NCBI RefSeq assembly: GCF_049562855.1
Contig: NZ_CP186925.1
Span: 2,232,001 to 2,296,000 of the forward strand
Length of the DNA: 64,000 nt
From: Ruminococcus_C callidus
GTDB lineage: Bacteria > Bacillota > Clostridia > Oscillospirales > Ruminococcaceae
Direction: 5' to 3'
Each line of letters starts with the position of its first letter. The first letter of the stretch is position 1. Under the pieces are notes generated by a model, which searched no databases, was not told the DNA's origin, and was given only the letters and a program-made list of their open reading frames with translations. A program made the position numbers and the translations under genes. Below, in pieces: positions 17,441-26,315 of this stretch.

Positions 17441-18060
17441 GTAGGCGAACTCTTTTCTTTTTTTGCTTCTTTTTTTCTTTTCAGTAAAGAAGCGGCGGGT
17501 CGCCGCTGACCCTACGCCCCAATTTCAACTGTGAAAAGGGTAGCGTTACGGCGGCGGCAGCCGCCTGTATGCCCCACCGGGGGATTGCGGCGGGTCGCCA
17601 CTGACCTTACGCCCCAATTTCAACTGTGAAAAGGGTAGTGTTACGGCGGCAGCAGCCGCCTGTATGCCCCGCCGGGGAATTTTTGTTGATAAGAATCTAT
17701 GAAGGAAAGTTTCTTGTGTAATCTTCGGGTGATGCATTGCCGCATAGTACAGGTGAAACGTGAACTCTTTTCTTTTTTTGCTTCTTTTTTTCTTTTCAGT
17801 AAAGAAAAAAAGAAGCGTAACTCCTTGTGAAATCGGTTGTACATGAAAGATGATAAACGGATAAACTTGCAAACGCCGTACAAAATAAGGTTACCCGCCT
17901 GCACAAGCAACATCTCAAAGAACCAACACTGCAAATACAGGCAAGGGCAACCACCGGCGTTGGCAAGCCCCAGGCGGACAGCGAGTGCAACGAGCGAATT
18001 CCGCCGGACGGTTTCAGTTCGGCTGCACTAGAAGCTGCACTTCATGTAGGAACCCCTCCA
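17441..18060. repeat. pyrimidine-tract/GC-hairpin composite repeat, locus A
   Basis: This is a non-coding mosaic. T-rich blocks lie at about 17450-17490 and 17763-17816. Two GC-rich blocks of about 100 bases (17491-17586 and 17587-17687) are built from short palindromes such as GGCGGC/GCCGCC and GCGGCG/CGCCGC. The second T block forms a perfect 16-base hairpin (17780-17795 with 17801-17816). A tail of about 240 bases follows. The same blocks and tail, in the same orientation, recur at 51449-52330. Open frames here are low-complexity and not genes. Confidence 0.85.
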
Positions 18061-18160
18061 CCGCCTAACGGCGGTTCCCCTCGTACTGAGCGGTCCCCTC
18101 TGCCCTGCGGGCATCTCCCCACCCCGTGGGGAGTCACCCCTTTCAGGGGAGGCTTATTTA
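18061..18160. repeat. cluster of short GC-rich palindromes
   Basis: Successive small inverted repeats (CCGCCTAACGGCGG, GCCCTGCGGGC, CCCCACCCCGTGGGG, CCCCTTTCAGGGG) form an extragenic palindromic block. Similar blocks are familiar from gut Clostridia genomes. It is absent from locus B. No gene is seen between here and the lepA terminator. Confidence 0.6.
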
Positions 18161-18241
18161 CAGCATGCAAACAAGCTGCACTTCGCGGCTGACGCGGGGC
18201 GATGTAGGCATTGCCCACTACACATTCCAAGCAAAAACAAA

Positions 18242-18282
18242 AACAGGCTGTTGTACCTCTTGCACCGGTACAACAGCCTGTT
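18242..18282 (-). terminator. terminator of lepA
   Basis: A perfect 16-base stem (18242-18257 with 18267-18282), with TTTTTGTTTTT following on the minus strand. Confidence 0.88.
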
Positions 18283-18307
18283 CTATTTCTACAAATTCGC
18301 CGCGTGC

Positions 18308-20110
18308 TTAGTCATCACTGTCCAGCTTCAGCACGCTCATAAATGCTTCCTGCGGAACTTCTACCGAGCCCAGCTGCCGCATTCTCTTTTTACCCTCTTT
18401 CTGCTTCTCCAGTAGCTTTTTCTTACGGGTAATGTCGCCGCCGTAGCACTTGGCAAGCACGTCTTTCCGCATGGCCTTGATGGTTTCTCTGGCAATGACC
18501 TTGCCGCCGATCGCCGCCTGTACCGGCACCTCAAACAGCTGCCGCGGAATGTTCTCTTTCAGCTTCTCCACGATTTTTCTTGCCCGTTCGTATGCCTTGT
18601 CGGTGTGAATGATAAACGACAGAGCATCGACAATTTCGCCGTTCAGCAGTACGTCCAGTTTCACCAGCTTGGATTCCATATAGTCGCTGACTTCATAATC
18701 AAAAGATGCATAGCCGCGGGTGCGGGATTTCAGCACATCAAAGAAGTCGTACACAATTTCATTCAGCGGCAGCACATAGTGCAGGGACACGCGGGTGTCG
18801 TCCAGATACTGCATATTGACAAACACGCCGCGGCGGTTCTGGCAGAGTTCCATGACATTGCCCACAAAGTCCGCCGGTGTCAGGATCTCCGCCTTGACCA
18901 TCGGTTCTTCCGCTTTGGCGATCACTGCCGGATCCGGATAGTTGGTGGGGTTGTCAATGTACTGTACTTCCCCGCTGGTCAGGGTGACACGATAGATAAC
19001 AGAGGGAGCAGTGGTGATCAGATCCAGATTATACTCCCGTTCCAGACGCTCCTGAATAATCTCCATGTGCAGCAGTCCCAGAAAGCCGCAGCGGAATCCG
19101 AAGCCCAGTGCAATGGAAGTTTCCGGCTCAAAGGAAAGGGACGCGTCATTCAGCTGTAACTTTTCCAGTGCGTCCCGCAGGTCGCCGTAGCGTGCACCGT
19201 CTGCCGGATAGATACCGGAAAAGACCATGGGGTTGACCTTGCGGTAACCGGGCAGCGGTTCTGCACAGGGGCGGTCTGCATGGGTGACGGTATCACCTAC
19301 GCGGGTATCGCCGATGCTCTTGATCGAAGCGGAGAGGTAGCCAACTTCGCCTGCACGAAGCACACCATCGTTGACCAGCGTGTTCGTTGTCATATAGCCG
19401 GCTTCCACAATGGTGAATTCCGCACCGGTCGCCATCAGCTTAATGGTATCCCCGACCTTGACGGTACCCTCTTTGACGCGGATATAGATGACAACGCCCT
19501 TATAGGCATCATAATAGCTGTCGAAGATCAGAGCCTGCAGCGGAGCATCCGGATCGCCCTTGGGTGCCGGAATGTCCGTCACAATTTTTTCCATGACGGC
19601 TTCGATGTTGATGCCTGCCTTTGCGGAGATCCGCGGGGCATCTTCTGCGGGAATCCCGATCACATTTTCGATCTCCTCGCAGACACGGTCAGGATCTGCA
19701 GCAGGCAGGTCGATCTTGTTGATAACCGGCACTACTTCCAGATCGTGTTCGATTGCCAGATAAGTATTTGCCAGTGTCTGGGCTTCGATGCCCTGTGAAG
19801 CATCGACTACCAGAATCGCACCCTCACAGGCGGCAAGGCTGCGGGAAACCTCATAGTTGAAGTCCACGTGACCGGGGGTGTCGATCAGGTTGAACACATA
19901 GGTTTCCCCGTCCTTGGCACGATAATTCAGACGGACTGCACGTGCCTTAATGGTGATTCCCCGTTCCCGTTCAATATCCATGTTGTCCAGGATCTGTTCT
20001 TCCATGTCCCGCTTGGCAACGGTATAGGTCTGTTCCAGAATCCGGTCTGCCAGTGTGGACTTGCCGTGGTCAATATGAGCAATGATGCAAAAATTGCGGA
20101 TATGTTCCAT
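18308..20110 (-). CDS. lepA: elongation factor 4 (LepA)
   Basis: The 600-residue protein is full length for LepA. The translational-GTPase motifs are present: AHIDHGKST near residue 11, DTPGHVDF, and NKIDLP. The LepA-specific C-terminal domain ends in KKKLLEKQKEGKKRMRQLG. LepA acts on ribosomes, back-translocating or aiding assembly under stress. It stands alone between its own promoter and terminator. The start ATG has GGAAGG upstream. No sporulation gene adjoins it, although lepA is often near hemN or gpr in Firmicutes. Confidence 0.97.
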   Translation of the reverse strand: MEHIRNFCIIAHIDHGKSTLADRILEQTYTVAKRDMEEQILDNMDIERERGITIKARAVRLNYRAKDGETYVFNLIDTPGHVDFNYEVSRSLAACEGAILVVDASQGIEAQTLANTYLAIEHDLEVVPVINKIDLPAADPDRVCEEIENVIGIPAEDAPRISAKAGINIEAVMEKIVTDIPAPKGDPDAPLQALIFDSYYDAYKGVVIYIRVKEGTVKVGDTIKLMATGAEFTIVEAGYMTTNTLVNDGVLRAGEVGYLSASIKSIGDTRVGDTVTHADRPCAEPLPGYRKVNPMVFSGIYPADGARYGDLRDALEKLQLNDASLSFEPETSIALGFGFRCGFLGLLHMEIIQERLEREYNLDLITTAPSVIYRVTLTSGEVQYIDNPTNYPDPAVIAKAEEPMVKAEILTPADFVGNVMELCQNRRGVFVNMQYLDDTRVSLHYVLPLNEIVYDFFDVLKSRTRGYASFDYEVSDYMESKLVKLDVLLNGEIVDALSFIIHTDKAYERARKIVEKLKENIPRQLFEVPVQAAIGGKVIARETIKAMRKDVLAKCYGGDITRKKKLLEKQKEGKKRMRQLGSVEVPQEAFMSVLKLDSDD

Positions 20111-20170
20111 TCTATGATCTTCCTTCCATTTGAGCCGAGCCGGCTCTGTTCCGAAATTACTCCATGGTAT

Positions 20171-20199
20171 ATTATAACGGTTTTTCAGGAGATTGTCAA
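20171..20199 (-). promoter_or_regulatory. promoter of lepA
   Basis: On the minus strand, TTGACA (20199-20194), 17 bases, TATAAT (20176-20171). Confidence 0.82.
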
Positions 20200-20233
20200 G
20201 GCACAGCTTTCCCGCCGCCGCAGGAGCATGCAG

Positions 20234-22177
20234 TTACGTGGGATTTTTCAGCGTGGGCAGGTGGCTGGGGAGATACCCCAGCACAATTTTTTGCAGTTCC
20301 TCGTTCCAGCAGAAATACAGACGTGCCAGTCCCTTTGCCTTGATGCCGTACTTGATGTGCATGTCCAGCAGATACTTCCGGTCGTCCACCTGTGCCAGAT
20401 AATCTTCCCGATGCACCCGCAGGGTTTCCGCCCCGCAGCGGGACACGTCCCAGCAATATCGCTGACCATACAGTTCCAGCAGTTCCTCGCTCAGGTTCCC
20501 CTGCCGGAACTTTCCATAGGCACTCAGATAGAGGATACCGTCACAGATCACTGCCAGATCCAGCTTGCTGCTGAATTTCCGCAGACTGTTTCTGGCACGC
20601 TGGGTAAAGATCAGGCTGTCCGAGAAATGCTTTTCCGCCCACTCTGGAATGGCTTCCTTGTCTGTGGGGAATGTCGCGGCAATGTCTGCCTTTTCCCGAT
20701 AGAACTGCACGATCTCCGTAGACTGCTGATAGGAATTTTTTTTCGAATCGTATTCCTGTTCCAGAACCCGATACGCCGCATTCCGCCGTTCCAGTTCCGC
20801 TTCTTTTTCTGCCAGCTGCTTCTGATAGATTCGCAGCTGTTCCCCATTCATACGCATATCCGTGTTCTGCTGGGTAAAATCTTTCAGCTGGTTTTTCAGC
20901 TCGTCGTTTTCCTGCTGTAAGATGCGGCAGCGTTCCTCCAGCGAAAGGGTTTCCTGCTGGCTGTCCTGCAATACTGCCAGCCGTGCATCTGAATGAAACA
21001 GGATCCTGCCAAATGTAAAGGCTCCGCGTTTGAGCATCTGCCGCAGTTCCTGCTTCCGCTGGCGAGAAAAGCCGTCCATGTCCCTGGCGTACTGGGCATA
21101 GGAATAGCGTTCCGCCGTACTGCCGTGCCGAAGGATCAGCATGTCCCCCTCCTGCAACGCAAGCTTATACTTGCGGGAAAATTCTTCCAGACAGCGGTGC
21201 TCCACGAAACAGACCACCCCGAACCCCAGCAGCTTTTCCGCCAGTTTCTCAAACGGAAATACCGGCAGTTTCTCCGTCGTTTCCGCCTTTGCCGGCGAAG
21301 CTGCTTCCGGTTTGAGTTTCATCTTGCTGCTGACATGCCGCTTGACACGGCGGTTCAGCGGCTGCTGTAGATTTTTGGTCACAGTCGATTCCGCTTCATT
21401 CATCTGCACATTGCGGTCATAAAAGTGCAGCATGTCGTTATGGGCAGAAAGCTCTGCGGAAAAGGACTGTAGTTTCGGCACAGCTGAAACGTCCAGCTGC
21501 TCCAGATCCAGCTTTTTCTGCACTGTACCGCTGTCCGCCACAACGACCAGGGGCATGTCGAAATCTGCTGCGTGACAGAGAGCATCAAAGTAGGCAATGT
21601 CGCTTTTCTTCCGAATCTCCATGGCTTTTCCGTTCAGCAGAAAACCGTTTTTGAGAAATCCCACATGGGGATTCTGTGCCAGTGCCGGAATGATCATAGG
21701 ACGGAACACTTCACAGGGAGCCGTGCTGTCTGACGGTTCAGAACAAATGGTGCGGACACCCACTTCCACATCGTCCTTGCAGAGCAGGAAAGAGATCTCG
21801 GTTTCAAAAATTCTGCCGCTGACCGCAGGACGTTCCTGCGGAGTACCCAGATTGGCACCAATGTCCGGCTCAGTGATCTGAAACGACCACAGCCCGCGGT
21901 TTTCCAGATAAATCACATCGACAGCCGCCCCCACCGAGGAGTGAAACGAGTGCAGCTGCTGCATGGAAAAGGCTTCATATTGTGCCGGCTCCGGTGTGCA
22001 GATGTCCTCCGGCAGGCTGCTGAATTTTTTCAGGCGGGAACGGAGCCAATGCAGGGTTTCCAGCACACAGATGCAGAAAACCTGTTCCGCAGGCAGTTTT
22101 TTCTGTGCCGTTCTGGCGTGGAATTGATAGGTAGGATAACGCTTGGTGGGCTGTAGGTTGGTAGTCTGATATTTCAT
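20234..22177 (-). CDS. unknown 647-residue coiled-coil protein
   Basis: The second ATG (22177) is preferred because AAAGGAG then sits seven bases upstream. I do not recognise a family. It is soluble, with no signal peptide or membrane span. The middle (about 260-290) is basic and Ala/Lys rich. A long coiled coil covers about 425-510. The last 100 residues end in a YFCWNEELQKIVLGYLPSHL segment that resembles a short C-terminal module found in assorted uncharacterised bacterial proteins, some near defence genes. No enzyme motif is obvious. It lies downstream of cobT on the same strand, with a MITE in between and no clear promoter of its own. Confidence 0.75.
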   Translation of the reverse strand: MKYQTTNLQPTKRYPTYQFHARTAQKKLPAEQVFCICVLETLHWLRSRLKKFSSLPEDICTPEPAQYEAFSMQQLHSFHSSVGAAVDVIYLENRGLWSFQITEPDIGANLGTPQERPAVSGRIFETEISFLLCKDDVEVGVRTICSEPSDSTAPCEVFRPMIIPALAQNPHVGFLKNGFLLNGKAMEIRKKSDIAYFDALCHAADFDMPLVVVADSGTVQKKLDLEQLDVSAVPKLQSFSAELSAHNDMLHFYDRNVQMNEAESTVTKNLQQPLNRRVKRHVSSKMKLKPEAASPAKAETTEKLPVFPFEKLAEKLLGFGVVCFVEHRCLEEFSRKYKLALQEGDMLILRHGSTAERYSYAQYARDMDGFSRQRKQELRQMLKRGAFTFGRILFHSDARLAVLQDSQQETLSLEERCRILQQENDELKNQLKDFTQQNTDMRMNGEQLRIYQKQLAEKEAELERRNAAYRVLEQEYDSKKNSYQQSTEIVQFYREKADIAATFPTDKEAIPEWAEKHFSDSLIFTQRARNSLRKFSSKLDLAVICDGILYLSAYGKFRQGNLSEELLELYGQRYCWDVSRCGAETLRVHREDYLAQVDDRKYLLDMHIKYGIKAKGLARLYFCWNEELQKIVLGYLPSHLPTLKNPT

Positions 22178-22224
22178 GTACATCTCTCCTTTTCCGGAAT
22201 GATTTATGCGGTGCTGCCGTTATT

Positions 22225-22396
22225 GGCAATACCGCACAAAGATTGTGCGGCAGATGCGTCGTCAAATTTTTCGTCAGATGAAACAAAAAGCGGAGTGAAT
22301 ACTTGATGTATTCACGAGCATTTTTGTGAAATATGACGGAAAATTTGCAAGCAGATGGCGTGCAAAGTCGCTAGACGCTCTTTGTGCGGTATTGCC
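22225..22396. mobile_element. MITE-like element, copy 2 (172 bp)
   Basis: Full-length copy with terminal repeats GGCAATACCGCACAAAG. Duplications are TATT (22221-22224 and 22397-22400). Its last base is also the last base of the cobT stop codon. Confidence 0.88.
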
Positions 22397-23451
22397 TATT
22401 GTAATTTTTCATAGGGAGCGATTCCCACGGCATCGAAGCCGGCGATCTCGCCATATGCTGCCAGTGCAAAGTCGAACAGTTTGGCACCGATCACGCCGCC
22501 GGTGCCCTCTCCCAGACACATGTCGCAGTCCAGATAGGCACGCAGCCCCAGTGCCTCCAGTGCCAGCTTTCCGGCAGGCTCTCTGGAACAGTGAGAGGCG
22601 AACAGATACTGCCGGCAGAGAGGAACCAGCCGCACGGCACAATTCGCCGCCACCGCGGAAATAAAGCCGTCGATCAGCACCGGCACATGGTAGACTGCAC
22701 CGCCCAGAAATGCCCCAGCCATGCCGCAGATGTCCAGCCCGCCGACCTTGGAAAGCACATCGAGCACATCGTTCCTGTCGGGCTGGTGCAGGGCAATGGC
22801 TTTCGCAATGACTTCCACCTTGTGCCGCAGTCCCGCACCGGACAGACCGGCACCTCGTCCGGTGACCTGCTCCGGCGGCAGCTGCTGCAAAACGGAAAAG
22901 ACCGCACTGGAAGTGGTGGTGTTGCCAATGCCCATTTCGCCGGTGATGATCAGGTTGTAGCCGGCGGCGACCTTTTCTCCCACCAGTGCAATGCCAGTGA
23001 GAATGGCACGTTCTGCCTGCTCCCGCGTCATAGCCGGCTCATGGGCAAAGTTGCGGGTGCCGGCGGCGATCTTTCTGGAAATTATGCCGTCGCAGTGCAG
23101 TTCCTCCGCCACGCCGATGTCCACGGGAAAAACATCTGCCCCGCAGACACGGGACAGGGCGTTGACTGAAGCGATGCCCATGGTAAAATTGCGGGTAACG
23201 GCGGCAGTGACTGCCTGTGTGGTCTGCGTCACGCCCTCTGCCACAACACCGTTGTCTGCACAGAAGATCAGGACTGCCTTTTTTCGCGGCGGCAGGTTCG
23301 CCGTACCGGTAATGCCTGCCAGCTGTACCACCAGATCTTCCAGCCGCCCCAGACTGTGCAGGGGCTTGGCAATCGCGTCCCAGTGCTGTCGTGCTGTTTC
23401 CATAGCCGCGGAATCCAGTGGTGAGATCTGCTGTAACATTTCTTGAAGCAT
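22396..23451 (-). CDS. cobT: nicotinate-nucleotide-dimethylbenzimidazole phosphoribosyltransferase
   Basis: The 351-residue enzyme makes alpha-ribazole phosphate from nicotinate mononucleotide and the lower-ligand base, for the nucleotide loop of cobalamin. Visible are the substrate loop GEMGIGNTTTSSAVF near residue 170 and the GEGTGGV motif near 317, with the presumed catalytic Glu. It lies 19 kb from the main cobalamin cluster and has its own promoter. The insertion of a MITE at its end changed the stop from a reconstructed TAA to TAG without changing the protein. Confidence 0.96.
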   Translation of the reverse strand: MLQEMLQQISPLDSAAMETARQHWDAIAKPLHSLGRLEDLVVQLAGITGTANLPPRKKAVLIFCADNGVVAEGVTQTTQAVTAAVTRNFTMGIASVNALSRVCGADVFPVDIGVAEELHCDGIISRKIAAGTRNFAHEPAMTREQAERAILTGIALVGEKVAAGYNLIITGEMGIGNTTTSSAVFSVLQQLPPEQVTGRGAGLSGAGLRHKVEVIAKAIALHQPDRNDVLDVLSKVGGLDICGMAGAFLGGAVYHVPVLIDGFISAVAANCAVRLVPLCRQYLFASHCSREPAGKLALEALGLRAYLDCDMCLGEGTGGVIGAKLFDFALAAYGEIAGFDAVGIAPYEKLQ

Positions 23452-23498
23452 GGGAGTTCCCTCTTTCTTTTCAGTATTTCCTTTCAGTTCTTGTTTTC

Positions 23499-23527
23499 AT
23501 TATAGCACGTTTTGTCGATTTGTGCAA
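23499..23527 (-). promoter_or_regulatory. promoter of cobT
   Basis: On the minus strand, TTGCAC (23527-23522), 17 bases, TATAAT (23504-23499). The leader is under 60 bases, too short for a cobalamin riboswitch. Confidence 0.72.
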
Positions 23528-23591
23528 GGCATTGAAAAAGTGGAACTTTCCCAAAATTCAAAAGAAAACATATAATTTTTCCTATATTCTA

Positions 23592-23621
23592 TTGACTTTT
23601 CAGATATGAGTATGGTATAAT
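23592..23621 (+). promoter_or_regulatory. promoter of the lipoprotein esterase gene
   Basis: TTGACT (23592-23597), an 18-base spacer, TATAAT (23616-23621). Confidence 0.7.
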
Positions 23622-23690
23622 GTATAAGAGATTTTGATAAGTTTCGATTTTCATATCAAAATTAGTAAAATGAAAAGGAATTTTCCTATT

Positions 23691-25193
23691 ATGAAAAGAA
23701 TTGCAGTCGTTCTTTTGTCATTTGTCATGCTTGTATCATCAACTGCCTGCAAAAGCAATACAAGTACAACTGGCAATCATGAATCCGCAGCAGAGAATCT
23801 ACAAGATTCTGAAAAGATACAACTCACCAATCAGATGACACCAACTGAACTGAAATCTGTGAGCAAACATGAACTTACACTTCTTGATGACGCTTCTGAA
23901 GCACAAACAGAATCTGCTGTAACATCAGAACATAAAGTTTGTGTTGAGTATTATGCAGCAGATGAACTTCGCGAAACTCTTGAGAATAATCGCAGCAATA
24001 TGACAGAAGAAGAATGTCAAAAATTGGAGCAATTGATAAATGGCAGTGAGCAATTACCTTTAAAATATATTCTTGTAGATGATGTTTTGCTGTTATATCC
24101 CGTTCCAAACAGTGATCCCAATTATGACGGCGGCACAATTGACTTTGCACTCAGCAATGATGGTGCACAAGAAAATAAGTCCTTTGCTAATTTTGAAGAA
24201 TATCTGGATTGGATTAGGGAAGACGAAAAGCAGTATGATTATTCTGATGCGGAAATTGAGAATGACATACTTCGTATGAGGATTGCCAATGAGGCATTGC
24301 AAACCGGAGAATATGAGGTGCTTCCGGCGGGAAGCATTGATGCAACAGATCAGTCCCTGTATGCCAGCAATCAAAATGCAGATTATCGAAACGTATGGGA
24401 ATATGACCGCGATGCAGTAGAGAAAATCAAGGATTCTATTGACGAAATCAACATTTATGATGAGGAATTAGATGTTGATTTTTTGGTGCATGTCACTCTA
24501 CCGCCGGACTATGATAACAGCAAAACATATCCCGTATTTTTTCTGACAGACGGTGTATGGCGATTTGGAAATTGTACAGAACTGAGAAGCGTCATGGAAA
24601 ATGGTGAAGCAGCTCCTGTTATACTTGTCAGTCTGGGATATGATTACAACATTGACGGCACTGACAACGACAACCGCATCACCTATTTTATTCAAAAAGG
24701 CAGTATGCTGCTTGACTTTATCACGGATAATCTAATGCCGTATCTTGGAGAAAATTATTCTATTGATTATACGAATTCAACACTGTATGGACATTCCAAC
24801 GGCGGCGTTTTTACACATGAAGCATTATTTCAGTCTGATTTATATGAAAATCAGCCGTTTGGGAATTACATTATTGGAAGTCCGGCATTTTGGAATTTGT
24901 ATCATGAAGAACTAGGTGTTGATCCCGAAGACTACAGCAATGATTACGGCTATTTTGACAGGAATGATACACTTGATAAAAAGGTTTTTCTGTGTGGCGG
25001 AACGTTGGAAGACTCTGACTACAGCGAATACTATAACGGTCATGATACTACACTAGAAGGTTTGGAAAAGCTGAATCAGCGGCTGGAATCTCATAATGCA
25101 AATGTCACCTATCAATTATATCACACACATCACTACCAGTACATTCCGGAAATGCTGACAGCATATTTAAAGCAAACATATCCAGTAACTTAG
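23691..25193 (+). CDS. secreted lipoprotein esterase (PF00756-type)
   Basis: Start ATG 23691 follows AAAAGGA and gives a signal peptide (basic MKR, then a hydrophobic stretch). Cys at about residue 20 in the context SSTAC is a slightly imperfect lipobox. An acidic, Ser/Glu-rich region covers 25-250. The C-terminal 250 residues form an alpha/beta-hydrolase of the putative esterase family (enterobactin esterase and feruloyl esterase relatives), with nucleophile elbow YGHSNGG near 365 and a late THHYQ for the His. It is 500 residues, longer than a bare esterase. Codon use is visibly AT-rich compared with all neighbours, a sign of recent acquisition. It probably removes ester groups from dietary or surface polymers. 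Confidence 0.82.
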   Translation: MKRIAVVLLSFVMLVSSTACKSNTSTTGNHESAAENLQDSEKIQLTNQMTPTELKSVSKHELTLLDDASEAQTESAVTSEHKVCVEYYAADELRETLENNRSNMTEEECQKLEQLINGSEQLPLKYILVDDVLLLYPVPNSDPNYDGGTIDFALSNDGAQENKSFANFEEYLDWIREDEKQYDYSDAEIENDILRMRIANEALQTGEYEVLPAGSIDATDQSLYASNQNADYRNVWEYDRDAVEKIKDSIDEINIYDEELDVDFLVHVTLPPDYDNSKTYPVFFLTDGVWRFGNCTELRSVMENGEAAPVILVSLGYDYNIDGTDNDNRITYFIQKGSMLLDFITDNLMPYLGENYSIDYTNSTLYGHSNGGVFTHEALFQSDLYENQPFGNYIIGSPAFWNLYHEELGVDPEDYSNDYGYFDRNDTLDKKVFLCGGTLEDSDYSEYYNGHDTTLEGLEKLNQRLESHNANVTYQLYHTHHYQYIPEMLTAYLKQTYPVT

Positions 25194-25227
25194 ATTTCAT
25201 ATTTTCATACTGATTATTTACGAAAAG

Positions 25228-25255
25228 AAAGGAGCGACTCCAATCGCTCCTTTTT
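25228..25255 (+). terminator. terminator of the esterase gene
   Basis: Perfect ten-base stem (25228-25237 with 25244-25253) with a T run. Confidence 0.87.
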
Positions 25256-25317
25256 CATTTTCAAAACCTTTTTGACTTAGAATTTACAATTGTGATACAA
25301 TGCGAAATACCTGCATA

Positions 25318-25346
25318 TAGACAACCGCCAACTTTTTTGGTATACT
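25318..25346 (+). promoter_or_regulatory. promoter of the two-gene hydrolase operon
   Basis: TAGACA (25318-25323), 17 bases, TATACT (25341-25346). Confidence 0.65.
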
Positions 25347-25388
25347 ATATGATAAGCAAACCAAAACCACACACAGAAAGGACAGCAT

Positions 25389-26315
25389 ATGACAGAAACA
25401 TTTGTGTTGGAATCCCACCATGACCGCCTGCTGCTGCATGGGCTGGTGGTTCGTCCGGAGCAGGAACCCTGTCGGGGCATTCTACAGGTGGCACACGGCA
25501 TGTGCGAGCACAAGGAACGCTACCTGCCGTTCCTACAGGAAATGGCAGACCACGGCTATCTCTGCATCATTCACGACCACCGCGGACACGGTGAAAGCGT
25601 CCGCCAGCCGGAAGATCTGGGGTACTTTTATCCGGACGGCGGCACGGCGATCGTTTCCGACCTCTATCAGGTGACACGTTGGATACGGGAACAGTATCCG
25701 GAACTGCCGTTGTATCTGTTCGGGCACAGCATGGGTTCGCTGGTGGTGCGGTGCTATCTGAAACGGTATCCCGATGTGCCGGACGGTGTGTTCGTCTGCG
25801 GCTCTCCCAGTGCCGTTTTTGGCATGGGGCTGGGCGAACGGGTGCGGGCACTGCTCGCCAGGAAAAAGGGTGCACAGTATCACAGCCCGATTCTGGCAGA
25901 AGCACTGTTCGGCGGATTCCAGAAACCGTTTCGGGAAGAAGACAGACCTAACGCATGGATCTGTAGTGACCCCGCCGTGGTAGATGCATACAACGCAGAT
26001 CCGCTTTGCAGCTTCAACTTTTCCCTGAACGGCTACGAAGCATTGCTCTATCTGCTGCGGACAGTCTACAGCACAGAGGACTGGCGGGTGACACAGCCGG
26101 AACTGCCGATCCGGTTTCTCTCCGGTGCAGAGGATCCCTGCCGCGACAGCGACCAGAAATTCCAGCAGGCAGCGGAACTGCTCCGCAGTGTGGGATACCA
26201 AAACGTGACCGCCAGACTGTTTCCGGCGATGCGGCACGAGATTCTCAACGAACCGCAAAAAGAACTGGTCTATCAGGACATTCTGAAAACCATACAGATA
26301 TGGGAGGAAAACTAA
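25389..26315 (+). CDS. alpha/beta-hydrolase, monoacylglycerol lipase-like
   Basis: The 308-residue protein is of the Hydrolase_4 (lysophospholipase/monoglyceride lipase) type. It has the VAHGMCEHKERY oxyanion-loop region near residue 36, DHRGHGES near 64, and the elbow FGHSMGS near 115. A late Asp (GAEDPC) and His (MRHEILNE) complete a triad. No signal peptide, so it acts in the cytoplasm. AAAGGA precedes the start. Its TAA stop shares one base with the start of the next hydrolase, so both are made together. Confidence 0.9.
   Translation: MTETFVLESHHDRLLLHGLVVRPEQEPCRGILQVAHGMCEHKERYLPFLQEMADHGYLCIIHDHRGHGESVRQPEDLGYFYPDGGTAIVSDLYQVTRWIREQYPELPLYLFGHSMGSLVVRCYLKRYPDVPDGVFVCGSPSAVFGMGLGERVRALLARKKGAQYHSPILAEALFGGFQKPFREEDRPNAWICSDPAVVDAYNADPLCSFNFSLNGYEALLYLLRTVYSTEDWRVTQPELPIRFLSGAEDPCRDSDQKFQQAAELLRSVGYQNVTARLFPAMRHEILNEPQKELVYQDILKTIQIWEEN

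Noticed and set aside
17546..17934. Frames with Phe/Lys-rich translations in the composite repeats (also 51930-52185)
   Set aside because: They derive from pyrimidine tracts and GC hairpins, differ between units and have no ribosome site.
26006..26314. N-terminal extension of the HSL esterase
   Set aside because: It lies inside the upstream hydrolase gene in another frame. The internal ATG 26315 has a strong ribosome site and matches the family length.
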